Source of the DNA: Amphimedon queenslandica
Taxonomy: Eukaryota > Porifera > Demospongiae > Haplosclerida > Niphatidae
Length of the DNA stretch: 23,348 nt
Direction: 5' to 3'
Assembly (NCBI RefSeq): GCF_000090795.2
Contig: NW_003546433.1
Coordinates: 86,884-110,231 of the forward strand
The notes beneath the pieces were generated by a model. The model saw only the letters and a program-made list of their open reading frames with translations, made no database searches and was not told the DNA's origin. The translations under genes and the position numbers were made by a program. Below, piece after piece: positions 1 to 10,423 of the stretch; position 1 is the first letter of the stretch; the number at the start of each line of letters is the position of its first letter.

Positions 1-291
1 ACTAAGCCATTAGATGACTCTGTTGTTTGCTGTGAGAAGTTATTAATTGCCTCTGTCATCAAACTGAATGCTCACAATAACAGAATGCATTATGGAAGCC
101 CCATAGAGGTCTGGCAGCACAACTTTGAGGATGACAGAATTATTTATGTGCCTCTACAAGATGTTTTATGTCAATGTGCTTACCTGACAATCAGTAATTC
201 AGATAACGTTGGCCTTGCACCTTCTACAGTGGATAATGTTGTGATTGTGATTTGCCCTATTTACTATTGTAAATCAGTAGACATGCTATAA
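1..291 (+). pseudogene. 3' end of an unassigned, probably transposon-derived reading frame
   Basis: Frame 1 is open from the first base to a TAA at 289-291, about 96 codons, so the true start lies outside the window. The residues are sensible protein, not low-complexity: a GSPIEVW block near codons 34-40, then a YVPLQDV block, and a hydrophobic VVIVICPI stretch near the end. This layout (short-loop GxPIEVW, then [FY]VPxQ, then a closing V-CPI) resembles the C-terminal part of large uncharacterised transposon-linked proteins I recall from invertebrate genomes. I cannot name the family. It lies 178 bp upstream of a Helitron helicase remnant on the same strand, so it may belong to the same element, but that is inference. 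It could be either an intact C-terminus or the tail of a pseudogene. Confidence 0.4.
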
Positions 292-468
292 TTATATCTA
301 TTATGATAAATAAGTGCTTTTGAAGTATTATTAAGTTTCATGTTAACACAAGTAGGTATACTATGAGAGTACTATGTGGTAAAACAATTATTAGATATAC
401 TGAAAGTATACTCTCTAATTTAATATGGTAAAACATACTCTCTTAAGCAGTGCATACAGTACATTAAT

Positions 469-2108
469 ATGCACTTTCCTCATAAGAGGAGCAGAAAAAT
501 CAAGAACTATTCATATTTAACTGAAATGGATCGATCATCAAAAGACAGTTCTAGTCCTAGCGTAATTGAAGACTTTTATCCAACATGGCCAAATGACATG
601 GAAGATGTATCTCTTTACAAATTTGTTGCTAATTATAAACTTGATGAAATTGGAGCAAATTTAGAAAGAGAATACAAACTTTCATGAAAGCCAGTCCTTC
701 TGCACCATAGGAAATTTAATGCTATGAATGAAGCGGAAAGAGACTATTGTTATGATTTGCTAATATTTGTAATTATGCTTTTAAGAGATGAATGCACACT
801 CATAATGGAAGGAGAAACAATGGAAGAATCTTTTAGGTGTGACAGAGAAGCATCTACATGTGGCATTAAGCATCATTTTAACAAAGTGCAGAAAATTATT
901 AGCAGCTGGATGTAATTTGAAGAAAATAGTCGATGCAAGCAATAAAGCCGGTTTCACTGAAGAACTTCAAGGAAGATGATGACCCTCAATTACTGGGTGA
1001 AATAATGGAAGCAGTAGCTGATATTGCTGACATGCACATAAATGTACATGATTTAACATTAGAGCAAAGAGAGGCAATGCTTAATGTAGATCCAAAAAGA
1101 AATTTTGATAAAATTAAGAGTCATCTTATAAGTCAAAAACAATGTGAAGTCTTATAAGAGAATGAGTCTTCAAAAGTACTTAGATTGGATGATATCAAAC
1201 GACTAAAGATGTTTATTAGTGGTGTAGGTGAAACTGGTTCATCAATTTTAATTGAAGCAATAAAATGCCTAGTGGATCACATATGGCTTCCAAAAAGTGG
1301 TGAAATTATGTGTGCTATTGTAACAGCAACAGGTATAGCTGCATTTAATGTAGGCAGACTAAAAATACATACATTATGTTAGCTAACAATAGAGCATGAG
1401 GAAAAAACAGCTGGATATTGGGCTTTGAATAAAAAACCTCAGAAAAGGATAAAAATGACACTTAATTATAATAGTAGACAAGGTATCTATGGTATCCAGT
1501 CTAAATCTAGCATACTTACACATGCGCTTAGAAGTTACATTTAGAAGTGATGAATGGTTTGGATCCAAAAATATTTTATTTGTAGTGGCCTCTTACAGTT
1601 ACCAGTTAATAAAAGGCCAGTATTGAATAAAACTTGCAACAGAGTAGTAAAAGCAAGACTTGGAACAGGAAATGCAGTTAACATATGGAAAGAGAAACAA
1701 AAAGAAGATAAGTTACTTTAAAATGCTTGATTCGTTAGGCAGGGCTGTCTGACTGATGAAACCATTGATACTTTTGAAGTCACGTATTTAATGTTTCAAT
1801 ACAAGAAAAATGTATGGAACTGGAAAGTGATGGATCAAATCCTCCAGTTTGCCTATTTTCTAAGGTAGACCTGTCAAACAATCACTGAAGTAATGTTAGA
1901 AAGTCTAGAAACTGACAATATAGATTTAGCATGCGTTGATGTTGTTGATGAACGTGGCAGCAAAGCAAAATTTGACGAAAAAATAAGAAAAAAATTAGAG
2001 AAACTAAATGATCAACCAAGCAAAGCAGCTGGTTAAAAAAATGTATTGTCTTTAGCAGTAGGCTGTAGAGTAATGCGAAGACGTAATATTGATGTGAATG
2101 TAGGATAA
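469..2108 (+). pseudogene. Helitron-type PIF1-like DNA helicase (broken)
   Basis: Successive frames read as one PIF1-family helicase of the kind encoded by Helitron rolling-circle transposons, which in a live element unwinds DNA during transposition. In order: a pre-helicase region ending NDMEDVSLYKFVANY (about 598-642); a block with ERDYCYDLLIF and an acidic GETMEESF (about 739-835); the entry to the helicase core DLTLEQREAMLNVD (1050-1091); the Walker A region (1218-1244); an ATGIAAFNVG block (1330-1359); an IDLACVDVVDE block (1921-1953); and the late SLAVGCRVMRRRNIDVN motif (2047-2099). At least ten stops or frame changes break it, for example TGA at 685-687, TAA at 913-915 and 1155-1157, TAG at 1380-1382 and TAA at 2034-2036. 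The P-loop GGTGKS is changed to GETGSS (1227-1244), losing the catalytic Lys. No Rep domain or Helitron 3' hairpin was recognised. Family call is firm and non-function is near certain. Confidence 0.85.
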
Positions 2109-2299
2109 GTGCTAGCCAATAGCAATAGGTCGTCAGCTTCTCCATAAACATAGAAAACAGAGCAAAACGTTGTGGGTGTGGTAATAAAATGGCGAATGAT
2201 GCCATAGCTGTTAGAGTAAATGAAGGATATTGGAAACTTCCGTGTTGCTATATTAACTTTGTACATCGCTAGGCAACGGATGCGGATTACCCTTTTTGT

Positions 2300-2406
2300 T
2301 AGCAATGGCTGCCGACTTTTAGCATGGAAGTGTCTTGTTTTTGACTTGTCACTTAGCAACAGCTGCCGACTTTTAGCAAGGAAGTGTCTTGTTTTTGACC
2401 TGTCAA
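2300..2406. repeat. two-copy tandem repeat, 54-bp period
   Basis: A unit starting TAGCAA at 2300 recurs at 2354 with few differences. Both copies carry CTGCCGACTTTTAGCA, then GGAAGTGTCTTGTTTTTGAC. The block lies just downstream of the helicase remnant. It also creates the short overlapping reading frames seen here on both strands, which are not genes. Confidence 0.85.
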
Positions 2407-2610
2407 AGGCTATCATTAATCAATAGTGTCATTGTATGTCATAATTCATATGAAATAAAGTAGAGGAAACATGTCTCTACCCCCAGACAACTTCTGTAGT
2501 GCATTTGTCATTACTTACATCGATTTTTTTCCGCTTGAATGACTGTGATTGCAAGTACATTTTGTTTTGTGCCTTTTCCTTGAAAGTGTTAAACAAATGT
2601 TAACTTATAA

Positions 2611-2843
2611 TGTGACCATAATTGACAGAAGGTACCTTATGGCTGATTTTAAAATTCAGCATTATAATGAAAAATATCAACCTGTGAGTGCTTTGTTAGT
2701 CAACAACTGTTTCTAAAAGTTACATATTAACTTTTTGCATCCTTTGGAGTAATTTAATGACAATTGAAGCTCTAGATTTTTTTAGGCTATAAACTCCAAT
2801 TTTCCTATCCACAAAAAGGTACCTTTTGTCAATTATTGTCACA
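2611..2843. mobile_element. small inverted-repeat (MITE-like) element
   Basis: Bases 2611-2638 and 2816-2843 are inverted repeats of about 28 bp with two mismatches. Both contain AATTGACA[GA]AAGGTACCTT. They enclose about 177 bp of non-coding sequence. Length and non-coding content fit a MITE or a solo foldback. No convincing target-site duplication could be fixed, so a simple local inverted duplication is the alternative. Confidence 0.65.
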
Positions 2844-3159
2844 ATTCAATCATTCAATAGAGCATCACTAGGTGCAAGTCACCCAATTTGTTTAATTTTA
2901 AAATATTTCATCACTTTGTAATGATCAATTTACTGCTAAGTTTGAGAGGTTTGTTTTGTACCCTTATGTTAAAAACTAAATGGTCTCTGACATCAACTAT
3001 CACACTACTCTAATGCTTAGAACGTACTCGAGGTCACTGGCACACTCTCAATCATTATAGATTATAAATTACAGAAAATATACAATTAAACATGTAATAT
3101 GGTGATTAATGATTGACAGTGCTGATTAACAAAGAATTTTAACTGCAAACGTCATGATT

Positions 3160-3180
3160 GCCCCAGTAGACTACTGGGGC
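3160..3180. repeat. perfect palindrome, 10-bp arms around one base
   Basis: GCCCCAGTAG, a single A, then CTACTGGGGC. It would form a strong hairpin and is conspicuously GC-rich for this AT-rich stretch. No poly-T follows on either side that would suggest a polymerase III terminator, and no family is recognised. Confidence 0.8.
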
Positions 3181-3652
3181 AAGTAGAGAAAGATTGTTCC
3201 TCTACATTATTGAAGGGTCATATGTACAAAATAAAACAATATACAACCAAAAATTGATGAAATGTGTGCCTACCTCCTTCACTTCTGCAGCCATTTTCCA
3301 TTTTACATATGCTTAATTAAAAAAAATTAGATTAAATTATGACGGTATTGGTAACTAGCATTTCCAGCTGCAAATGGAAGTTTTCAATCCCTTTTCTTTA
3401 CCCTAATATCTATGATAACCCAAGCTACACAATTTTTAACTCTTAAGAATCACTGCACTGCATTACATCAATATTGTAAAAGTAATGATTATTATTATGA
3501 TTTAAATATCACTTAGCTATCACTATAAAATAATTTCTTTGCAAAACTGACAGATGAATAAATCATAATCATCATTTCCAGCACATGACTTTTAAAACCC
3601 ATTTGTCTCATTCGATCCATTCAACTACTTTGTGGCCATTTCTATCCTCCTC

Positions 3653-5841
3653 TCATAAGCAAATACCCCGCACAGTGATATCAACTTCATCCATATTATC
3701 TATACATTGGCTTTTCTCTTGATCATTTGGAATTGACAAAAATTTCCTTGATAATGTTCGTGGCTCCTTAGATTTGAAACGAGTCTGCTTTTCAATATTT
3801 GTATTTGGAGCTACTATTTCTCTTGTAGGAATGTCTCTGTCACTTAACACACGAGAATCTATTGCACTAATCACAGTTTAAGCTGCATTCAAGTGTTTCA
3901 TTCCAGTTGCAATGGCATCCATATTTGTACAATTAAGTAATGCATCTCCCATCTTCTTACACAGTGATGTTGCTCTTTTTTTAGTAGAGGTAGGTTTTGG
4001 CTTTCTTTGAAGGCATTTCAATAAATATTCTACAGATGACACATCCTTTTCTTTAACCTCTTCAAAGCACATTTCATTGTTTTATCAGTAGATTGTACAG
4101 TTTCATCCTCAACAAAGACAGAAATTGTTTCAATGAAATCACTGCTTTCTTCTACTTCATGAGCACATGAATGTTGCATTTCAGCATTTATGTCAATACT
4201 AGATGACAAATGTTCACTTCTTGTTGGAATAGTACAATTCAAATGCATTTTGATGAAGTGAATATGCTTGCATGTACACGTAAAATCATGCACACATGCT
4301 CCACAAGTATGGCAACGTAACTGACATGAACAGTTTCCAACCATCACCTTTGTTACTGTGAAAGTTAAATGACCATTTGAAGAACTAATGAAGTAATTTG
4401 ACTGACTTTTAATTTTATCAATTGATTTATGCCTCTTATTGATCTCAGTAAGATGATGAGTCATCTTTCGCTTTTGAGCCTATAGTACCCTTTCAAATAC
4501 TTTATCTCATGCAAATTTTAAGAAGAACATGTAGTAGCATATCGATTGGACGATTTTCCTTTTTGTCAAAGTAAGACTTTGAGAGAGTGGTGAAAGGCTT
4601 CTACAGCCATGATAGTGTTAACAGCCGTTGCCACTCTGTAACAAAGAGCCCAATGCTCTACTCATGGTATATGTCCCTTTTAAATATACTCCAGAAAAAA
4701 AGCTAAATCTTCATCTGACATACAAGAAATGAATTGCTAGAGATGTAAACAAAGTGGTATCTCTTCACCTTCACTGAGTAAGATGCGTAAATGCTGTAAA
4801 CTTCAATTTGCTTGCTTCGTGATGAAATATGACCTTGAATTCCCCTTCTGCAACTTTTATCTATGTGCCCGGCACAGACTAATTTTCTTGTTTTCCTGAC
4901 AGTGAATACTGCCCTCCATGCATTTAAAAAATTTTCAGCGTCGTCGCTCATAAAAATACTTGTATGAATGCCACCACATTTTTCCTTCTTTTTAATGAGA
5001 ACTTGTCGGATTGTAGCTGCATCCTTTCCATTGGATATTATCCATGTTATAAAAACTCTTTCACCTAGATCATGAAGAACTAAAACAATTATCAGAAAGA
5101 AGTTGTAAGCATTAGTGTTGTGAGTGCTATCCATGCAGATTGCTTTTGGGCAAAATTGTAGAAGCATGCCCCTCTGGAACGAAGTTTGGTTTCCAATTAC
5201 AAAGTCATTCTTTGCCATGTCATCAATATCACTTGGTTGCTCGTAGCTTTGTTGCTTAAATAAAAGAATGAGATTGGTACCATCATTATTATCTTGATCT
5301 CTCATACTTTTAACAAAAAAGGAAACACTTCCATAATCAGTTTCATGGAGTTTAGTACCAGCTATAATATACTGACGCATAACTTTATGAATGTCTTGTA
5401 GACATGAAAGTGCTCTGCTATCTATCCTCTCTATGTTATCTCTCACAGAATCCAGTATAGCAGATACTGTAACCCCATCACTTAATTTAGCAGCTGTCAT
5501 TTTGTCGGACTGAATCAGAAAGTTTCAAGTGGCCTAATTCGATTGAATATGTATGATTCGATATATAGGCAGAAACTTCTCCTGATAAAAATTTTTGTAC
5601 TCCTATATAAGCAGTACAATGACATCCAATCTTGAATTTTTCTTGAATCTTGAGATTTCTTTTACCCTTTCCTTTTAAATTATACTGACCACTACTATTG
5701 CAATAGTAATTGTAGCAGGTGCAACCAACTCTTTGCTTTGAAGAGTCTAACACAAATGAAGACGACGATTTAATTTCTAACTCTTCCTTCCACTGCATGA
5801 AGTTGTGTAAGCTAGGAAAACACTTTGTAATTATGTTAATG
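3653..5841 (-). pseudogene. MULE-type transposase with SWIM finger (broken), main part
   Basis: Read on the minus strand, adjoining frames form one Mutator-like transposase. The N-terminal part has the DNA-binding-like region LHNFMQWKEELEIKSSSSF (about 5745-5801), then the paired TCYNYYCN and GCHCTAYIG blocks. The DDE core follows: ICMDSTHNTN (first Asp at 5129-5131), FMSDDAENF (Asps at 4940-4945) and CAGHID (His near 4865-4867). The frame is lost at 4464-4703, where only degraded matches remain. Then comes a SWIM-like zinc finger, CSCQLRCHTCGACV followed by CTCKHIH (about 4261-4337). A frameshift near 4050-4072 and one in-frame TAA at 3878-3880 separate the tail, which ends at 3653. The third acidic catalytic residue could not be placed. 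The same gene continues beyond the foldback at 6561-6845. Such enzymes cut and move DNA transposons in the nucleus; this copy is dead. Confidence 0.85.
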
Positions 5842-6560
5842 AAAGGGTAACTCAACCCAAAAATTTTTTTTGCAGAAATAAGTTGGTAATAAAGAAAAAA
5901 TCATAGGAAAAATAAGTAAAATTATCAAAAAGTATTGTTTCCATACTAAATCTTGGGTCAAAAGTTACAATTTCTTGCCTTGCAGCCATTTTGTCAAAAT
6001 CACTTCCGGTTGTGGGCGTGGTCACGCGATGACGTACATGGGGGAACATTAGCAAGTTTCTGCATTGAAATATTAGCAAATTCAACGCTGGATATCTCAG
6101 CTATGCATGCATGAAAGCAATTTCAATCAAGTGGACCATGTAAGACTAATCTAAAGCTTCCTACAAACATTAATACTGGTTAAAAAATCAATATATTTGT
6201 AAAAAAATTATTTTGACAAATTTAAATTTTGACTATATACTAGCTCTGTTAAGCTCTTAATACATGAAAAATACCTCTTAGCTGCTTTCTTGCACGCATA
6301 GCTGAGATATCCAGCCTTGAAGTTGCTAATATTTCAATGCAGAAACTAGCTAATGTTCCCCCATGTACGTCATCGCGTGACCACACCCACAACCAGAAGT
6401 GATTTTGACAAAATGGCTGCAAGGCAAGAAATTGCAACTTTTCACCCAAGATTTAATATGGAAACAGTACTTTTTGATAATTTCACTTATTTTTCCTATG
6501 ATTTTTTCTTTATTACCAACTTATTTCTGCGAAAAAAGTTTTTGGGTTGAGTTACCCTTT
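5842..6560. mobile_element. 719-bp foldback element with 278-bp terminal inverted repeats
   Basis: Left arm 5842-6119 and right arm 6283-6560 are inverted copies with scattered substitutions, around a unique 163-bp AT-rich loop (6120-6282). The outer ends read AAAGGGTAACTCAACCC and its reverse complement. Both arms share GGTATCTCAGCTATGC-like inner ends and a GTCACGCGATGACGTAC core. TTAA lies at each border (5836-5839 and 6559-6562), so a TTAA-type target site is possible, but the spacing is not symmetric and no clean duplication is seen. It carries no transposase, so it must have depended on another element. It sits inside the MULE pseudogene, between the zinc-finger part and the transposase part. 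Confidence 0.9.
6120..6282. other. loop of the foldback element
   Basis: Unique AT-rich sequence between the two arms. No open frame and no similarity to other parts of the window. Confidence 0.7.
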
Positions 6561-6845
6561 AATTGCTTGTGAGTTTCAACCAAATGCTCAATAAGGCCAT
6601 TCATATGAATAAATCTATACAAATACAATATCAATCATATACATTGTAAGTTAGTTTTCAGTATTATCTATATACTTTTTATAACAGTTAGGTTCAGTAC
6701 AAAAATTAGTTATAATTTTAGACTGCTCTTCATTATGACTATTCTTCAGATGGCGACTCAAACTGCCACTATGGCTGAATTTGCTACCACAAATATAACA
6801 TTGGCATGCTGATAGTGCCACCATGCTGTTTTTAACGACACCCAC
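6561..6845 (-). pseudogene. C2H2 zinc-finger N-terminal part of the split MULE transposase
   Basis: On the minus strand, 6845 to 6651 encodes a good C2H2 finger: CYICGSKFSHSGSLSRHLKNSH, with Cys-x2-Cys, 12 residues, then His-x4-His. A second, decayed finger follows after a stop: MNGLIEHLVETHKQ with His-x4-His, at about 6564-6608, in a shifted frame. The reading stops exactly at the foldback end (6560) and resumes on its far side (5841 and below) with the transposase N-terminal domain. That is why I treat this as the same gene. Invertebrate MULE proteins with leading C2H2 fingers are known to me from general recognition. Alternative: an unrelated zinc-finger pseudogene that happens to abut. 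Confidence 0.6.
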
Positions 6846-7372
6846 GATGCTTCGTTACCTTCCTGTTTTTGTGTTTCACTGAGAAGCTTACGACCAGTCG
6901 CTAATGGCTGGTGGATAAGTTAAGTGTGCCCTTGGTACAGTGATGGATATTTATGCTAATTGTATATCAATTCAATTTGATCATGTGATGTACAATGTGA
7001 CAGGCAAAGGGCTACATCTAGATTTATGCTATCCAAGAATTTGTATATACATACAAAACAGTTTCCCCTTATCCTTTTACTATACATAAACGTCAGGGCC
7101 TCTCACTAAATACAGCCACTATTGATGTATCGACTGATGTTAATTAGGATAGTATGGCATATGTTGCATTGTCTCATGTACGTACTTAAATTGATAACAC
7201 TTATTATCATTTGATCCACTCTCTGTTAATGTTAGTAACACGTGAATTAATGAAATTAACCACCTCAGAACGGAAAGAAGGATTAGATTCCAGTGACTGG
7301 TGTAATTGATGATGGTAAACTTTGTAGTAAGAATGCCTTGGTGTTAGTTACTCATGTACAAACTACTAGTAG
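6846..7372. other. non-coding spacer between divergent pseudogenes
   Basis: About 530 bp between the MULE N-terminal part (minus) and the OTU pseudogene (plus). Nothing recognisable in six frames. If the two genes belong to one element this would hold the bidirectional promoter, but no TATA or initiator arrangement stands out. Confidence 0.5.
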
Positions 7373-7543
7373 AGTACTGTTAGTAGCAATAAATGTAAAA
7401 GTAATGATTTCCAAAGTCTATTTGAGAGTAAAATATGTGATGATAATGCTTTCAATAAGCCTTGACCTAGAAAAAGAAAAGTTGATGTAGACAGTAGTAC
7501 CGACAATAGTGCTTTGGCGTCGCCCTTGCACAAAAACAGATGA
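7373..7543 (+). pseudogene. Ser-rich segment with NLS-like motif, possible upstream part of the OTU gene
   Basis: The frame starting at 7373 reads as a polar, Ser/Asn/Lys-rich segment. It includes PRKRKVD, a basic run resembling a monopartite nuclear localisation signal, then an Asp/Ser-rich stretch. It ends at TGA 7541-7543 with one internal stop. The next frame, which leads to the OTU domain, takes over at the same point. Whether this belongs to the same former protein is inference. Confidence 0.35.
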
Positions 7544-8368
7544 TAAATTAATTGTTGCACTTAATGTAAAAGAAATTAAAACCAAATTTAATGTCAAAAA
7601 TCGTAATAGTTGTAGTAGTCTGATTGTATCTTTAAATCTCCTTAACGTCAAATGTAAACCGAAAGATGATAAAATCAATTGTTTTATATAAAATTACCAT
7701 TGTAGTAGTAGTGTGATTGTGTTTTTAAAACTCTCAAGCATGAAATTGAAGACGAAAAAATGTCATCTTACATATAAAGAGCCTCCCAAGCCAGATATTG
7801 TGAGGAGACAATGGGATTACGTTTTTTACCCAAGTAATGAAGAATTTCAAAGGTGGTGAGAGATTTTAAACGTTAAGTTTGTAATAGCTCATAGAAACTT
7901 ACCTGGTAGTCCAAAAATACCATTGTCATATGAAAGAGTTCCTAAAAGTAGTCTTGATGTCCCTTGTGATGGGAACTGTTTATTTTACTCCCTTTCATAT
8001 CTCATTACTGGATCAATTCCTTATCATTTAGAATTACGCAAAGGAATTGTTAGTATAATGCTAAACTTCTAAGAATTAATTAATAGTAAATTAAGTGCTA
8101 TCAGATATTCAAGCATATCTGATTACATAAATAAGTCCAAAATGTATAGAAATTAATTGTGGGCCATTGACTCAAATATTATTACACTAACTGCAATGTT
8201 AGGTATATCCATATATTCATATTTACTAACTCCTACCTTTGTTGGCTGGGCTAGATATGAAACCCAAACTTTTATGGCATTCCTTCTGATACTAATACAC
8301 CCGCTCTTTATTTGATGCATCTTGGTACTAATCATTTCCAAGCAGTTAAGTCTATTGATATATCTTAA
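7544..8368 (+). pseudogene. OTU-family cysteine protease (broken)
   Basis: Frame 3 carries an OTU domain with the catalytic-loop motif DGNC at 7968-7979 (Asp and Cys retained), followed by LFYSLSYLITGS and LELRKGIV, as in OTU proteases. The end of the domain lies in a different frame from about 8261: TPALYLMHLG, then NHFQAV. NHF gives the catalytic His at 8333-8335, and the frame ends with TAA at 8366-8368. In-frame stops occur at 7689-7691, 7857-7859, 8070-8072 and 8154-8156, with one frameshift near 8255-8262. Two similar Cys/Ser-rich stretches upstream (about 7609-7660 and 7699-7760) look like an old internal duplication. OTU enzymes remove ubiquitin or act as transposon and viral proteases. 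OTU domains are also found in Helitron/Helentron and other transposons, so this is more likely element cargo than a host gene. Confidence 0.75.
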
Positions 8369-8369
8369 G

Positions 8370-9870
8370 CATTGTTTGTTGATGGAAAGTAGGCATGGTA
8401 AATGGGTTGTCCATTTCTTAAAAATATTGGTTGTTTAGTGTTACTTGTGTTTCACTGCTATTGCAATGTGATTGATGTGTTAGTGTGTGAAAACCATTGG
8501 TGCATATCCACCCAGTATGGCTCTGTATGAAGCGATGAAATTGCATTCAGGAAGTGAGACTAATCAATGTATATAACTGACTATTGATTACATGTTGCTA
8601 TAATGGACAGAGAGAGGGTGTGAAAGAGGTTTACTGTTTAGCAATAATTCAAATTTGTGTTACTACCATTTATGATGAACAGATGGTTAGAAAGGGAGAA
8701 TGTTGTCATTAAATCAGGATCTTGTTTGTGGCTTGTATCATATATTTATTACAAATAACATACTTATGGACCTGTGTGCTCCTAAAGAATTTTTAAGGAC
8801 ACGAAAAAGTTTAGAGTAACATTAAAAGTTGTCATTATACTTGTTGTACTATTTAAGCAGAAATTTAGTACATATATTAATGATCATAATACATGTTAAT
8901 GCTGTACGCATTACATATAGTGTTAATGCTTGCAACTTGATGTTGCGCATAATGCTGCCATCAATGCTGTGCAGATTATGCAGTTATTGTTTGCTGGCTC
9001 ATGTTGCACATTTAAATGATGCTGTCGACATAATAAATGCTTGCCAGCTGATGCTGCGCATATTTTATTGATAATTGTCATACAATGTGTATGTTCATTA
9101 ACAAAAAACTATTGCTTGCACTTTGGAAATTCTTCATGTACATAACGTTATTTATATTACGCAGGTCATGAAAGTAACTTAACTGAGGATAGCATTAGTA
9201 AGCAACATTATGTCTAAAATAAATGCATGCACATACATGTATGATCCAATCAGAAACATAATAGATGCTGCCATTATCATTATTAGTTAGTATGTCACAT
9301 TCATACTTTGTACAGGTACATACTTGGCACAAGATTTACAATATGGAGTTAAAGAGTGAGGTCTGACTTGAAATGAGACACAAAAGATGAAGGGGACGTT
9401 CCTCTTTTTGAACACTTGTATCTTGTTAGAGGTTTGTATTGCATGTTTGTGACAAACATAAGTACATTGTACCTGTACATGTTTATCGCAGTGAATTGTA
9501 CATGTAGTGGATTATTCGTGCGTTTCTTCTACTTGTAGGGTTTGATGATTATCATGCATGCAATTTATCCTTCTATAGTTTGATTTAAAGTACGTGTGAT
9601 GGAGTTACAAGGAATATAAAAGCTGATGTGATTGGTAATAAAAGTCTGTTCACCATTATTGTTTGTACTTTTGTTTTAATAGCATGGGTGTTTACATTGC
9701 ATGGTTTTGATGTTTCAACATGGTTTACAGGTTGTTACAACTGGAAATAATTTGTTGATTTTGCCAAACTTTCATTCCTTGATGTCGGAATGTACAATAT
9801 TATTAAAGGCAATTTTGGAGATAGATTTTTGTAACTAACTTAATTTTTTTATTAAATGTTACCTAATATT
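8370..9870. other. AT-rich non-coding stretch with a degenerate direct repeat
   Basis: No credible gene. Bases 8924-8952 and 9034-9062 are similar (AATGCTTGC[AC]A.CTGATG.TGCGCAT), 110 bp apart, and produce a spurious Leu/Cys-rich frame at 8829-9071. Several TGTACAT/ATGTACA palindromic words cluster at about 9220-9510. The rest is featureless. Confidence 0.55.
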
Positions 9871-9888
9871 TTTTGCAGGTCTGTCATC

Positions 9889-9950
9889 AGTAGTTGTATC
9901 AAACTGCAAAAGGGGCCATTTTCCAGCTGCATAGATTTCGCATTGTCACT
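9889..9950 (+). repeat. exon-like repeated segment, copy 1
   Basis: A 62-bp segment (CAGTAGTTGTATCAAACTGC then TTCCAGCTGCAT) that recurs with substitutions at 10424-10485. It is preceded by TATTTTTTGCAG at 9867-9878, a good splice-acceptor look-alike, and followed at about 9971 by GTAAGG, donor-like. This arrangement suggests a duplicated exon or exon-bearing repeat, but no conserved protein is visible. Confidence 0.45.
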
Positions 9951-10423
9951 GTTGCACCTATGAAATATGTGGTAAGGTGGAGAGTATTGTGTGATGTCTT
10001 ACATATATTGTTATAGGTTATGATTCTAGGTTACATATTGTAGATTTGTTTCATGATTATCATTAATTATGGCCACAGTAAGTACTATTATATGAGTGAA
10101 TGCTTGCCAATGCATCATTTGTATTGTGCATGCATGTTCTCATTAATGAAACAACAATTGTTTGCAAATTGAAATGTAATTAAGTCTTGTATTAATGTGT
10201 ATTTGAACAATGCAAGTCTCGAAAAACATTGCTTGCTTGCAGTTAATCTTTTACTTTGCTTTGCAGGTATTTACAGATTTAATGATTTAGGAATAAGGTG
10301 TAATGTAATTCTTCCATGGCATAGTGAATGTCTTAGGCTATTGTTTGATTTGGATTGTGGCGACTAAATTAATCTTTGTGATAATAATCATCATTGTAAC
10401 ATGTTTTTCTATAGTTCATTGTT

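Larger units (their letters stand above)
2420..3645. other. AT-rich non-coding stretch
   Basis: No reading frame of meaningful length or recognisable protein motif on either strand. It holds an inverted-repeat element (2611-2843) and a perfect 21-nt palindrome (3160-3180), listed separately. The rest is AT-rich sequence with stops in all frames. Confidence 0.7.

Noticed and set aside
1882..2416. Minus-strand frames of 107 and 127 codons
   Set aside because: They overlap the helicase motifs on the plus strand and the 54-bp tandem repeat, and their composition is Leu/Phe/His-rich shadow-like.
5852..6550. Two outward frames in the foldback arms as genes
   Set aside because: They are mirror copies from the palindrome, have no family resemblance, and end at the element borders.
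8829..9071. 80-codon Leu/Cys-rich frame
   Set aside because: Generated by a degenerate direct repeat; no domain or motif.
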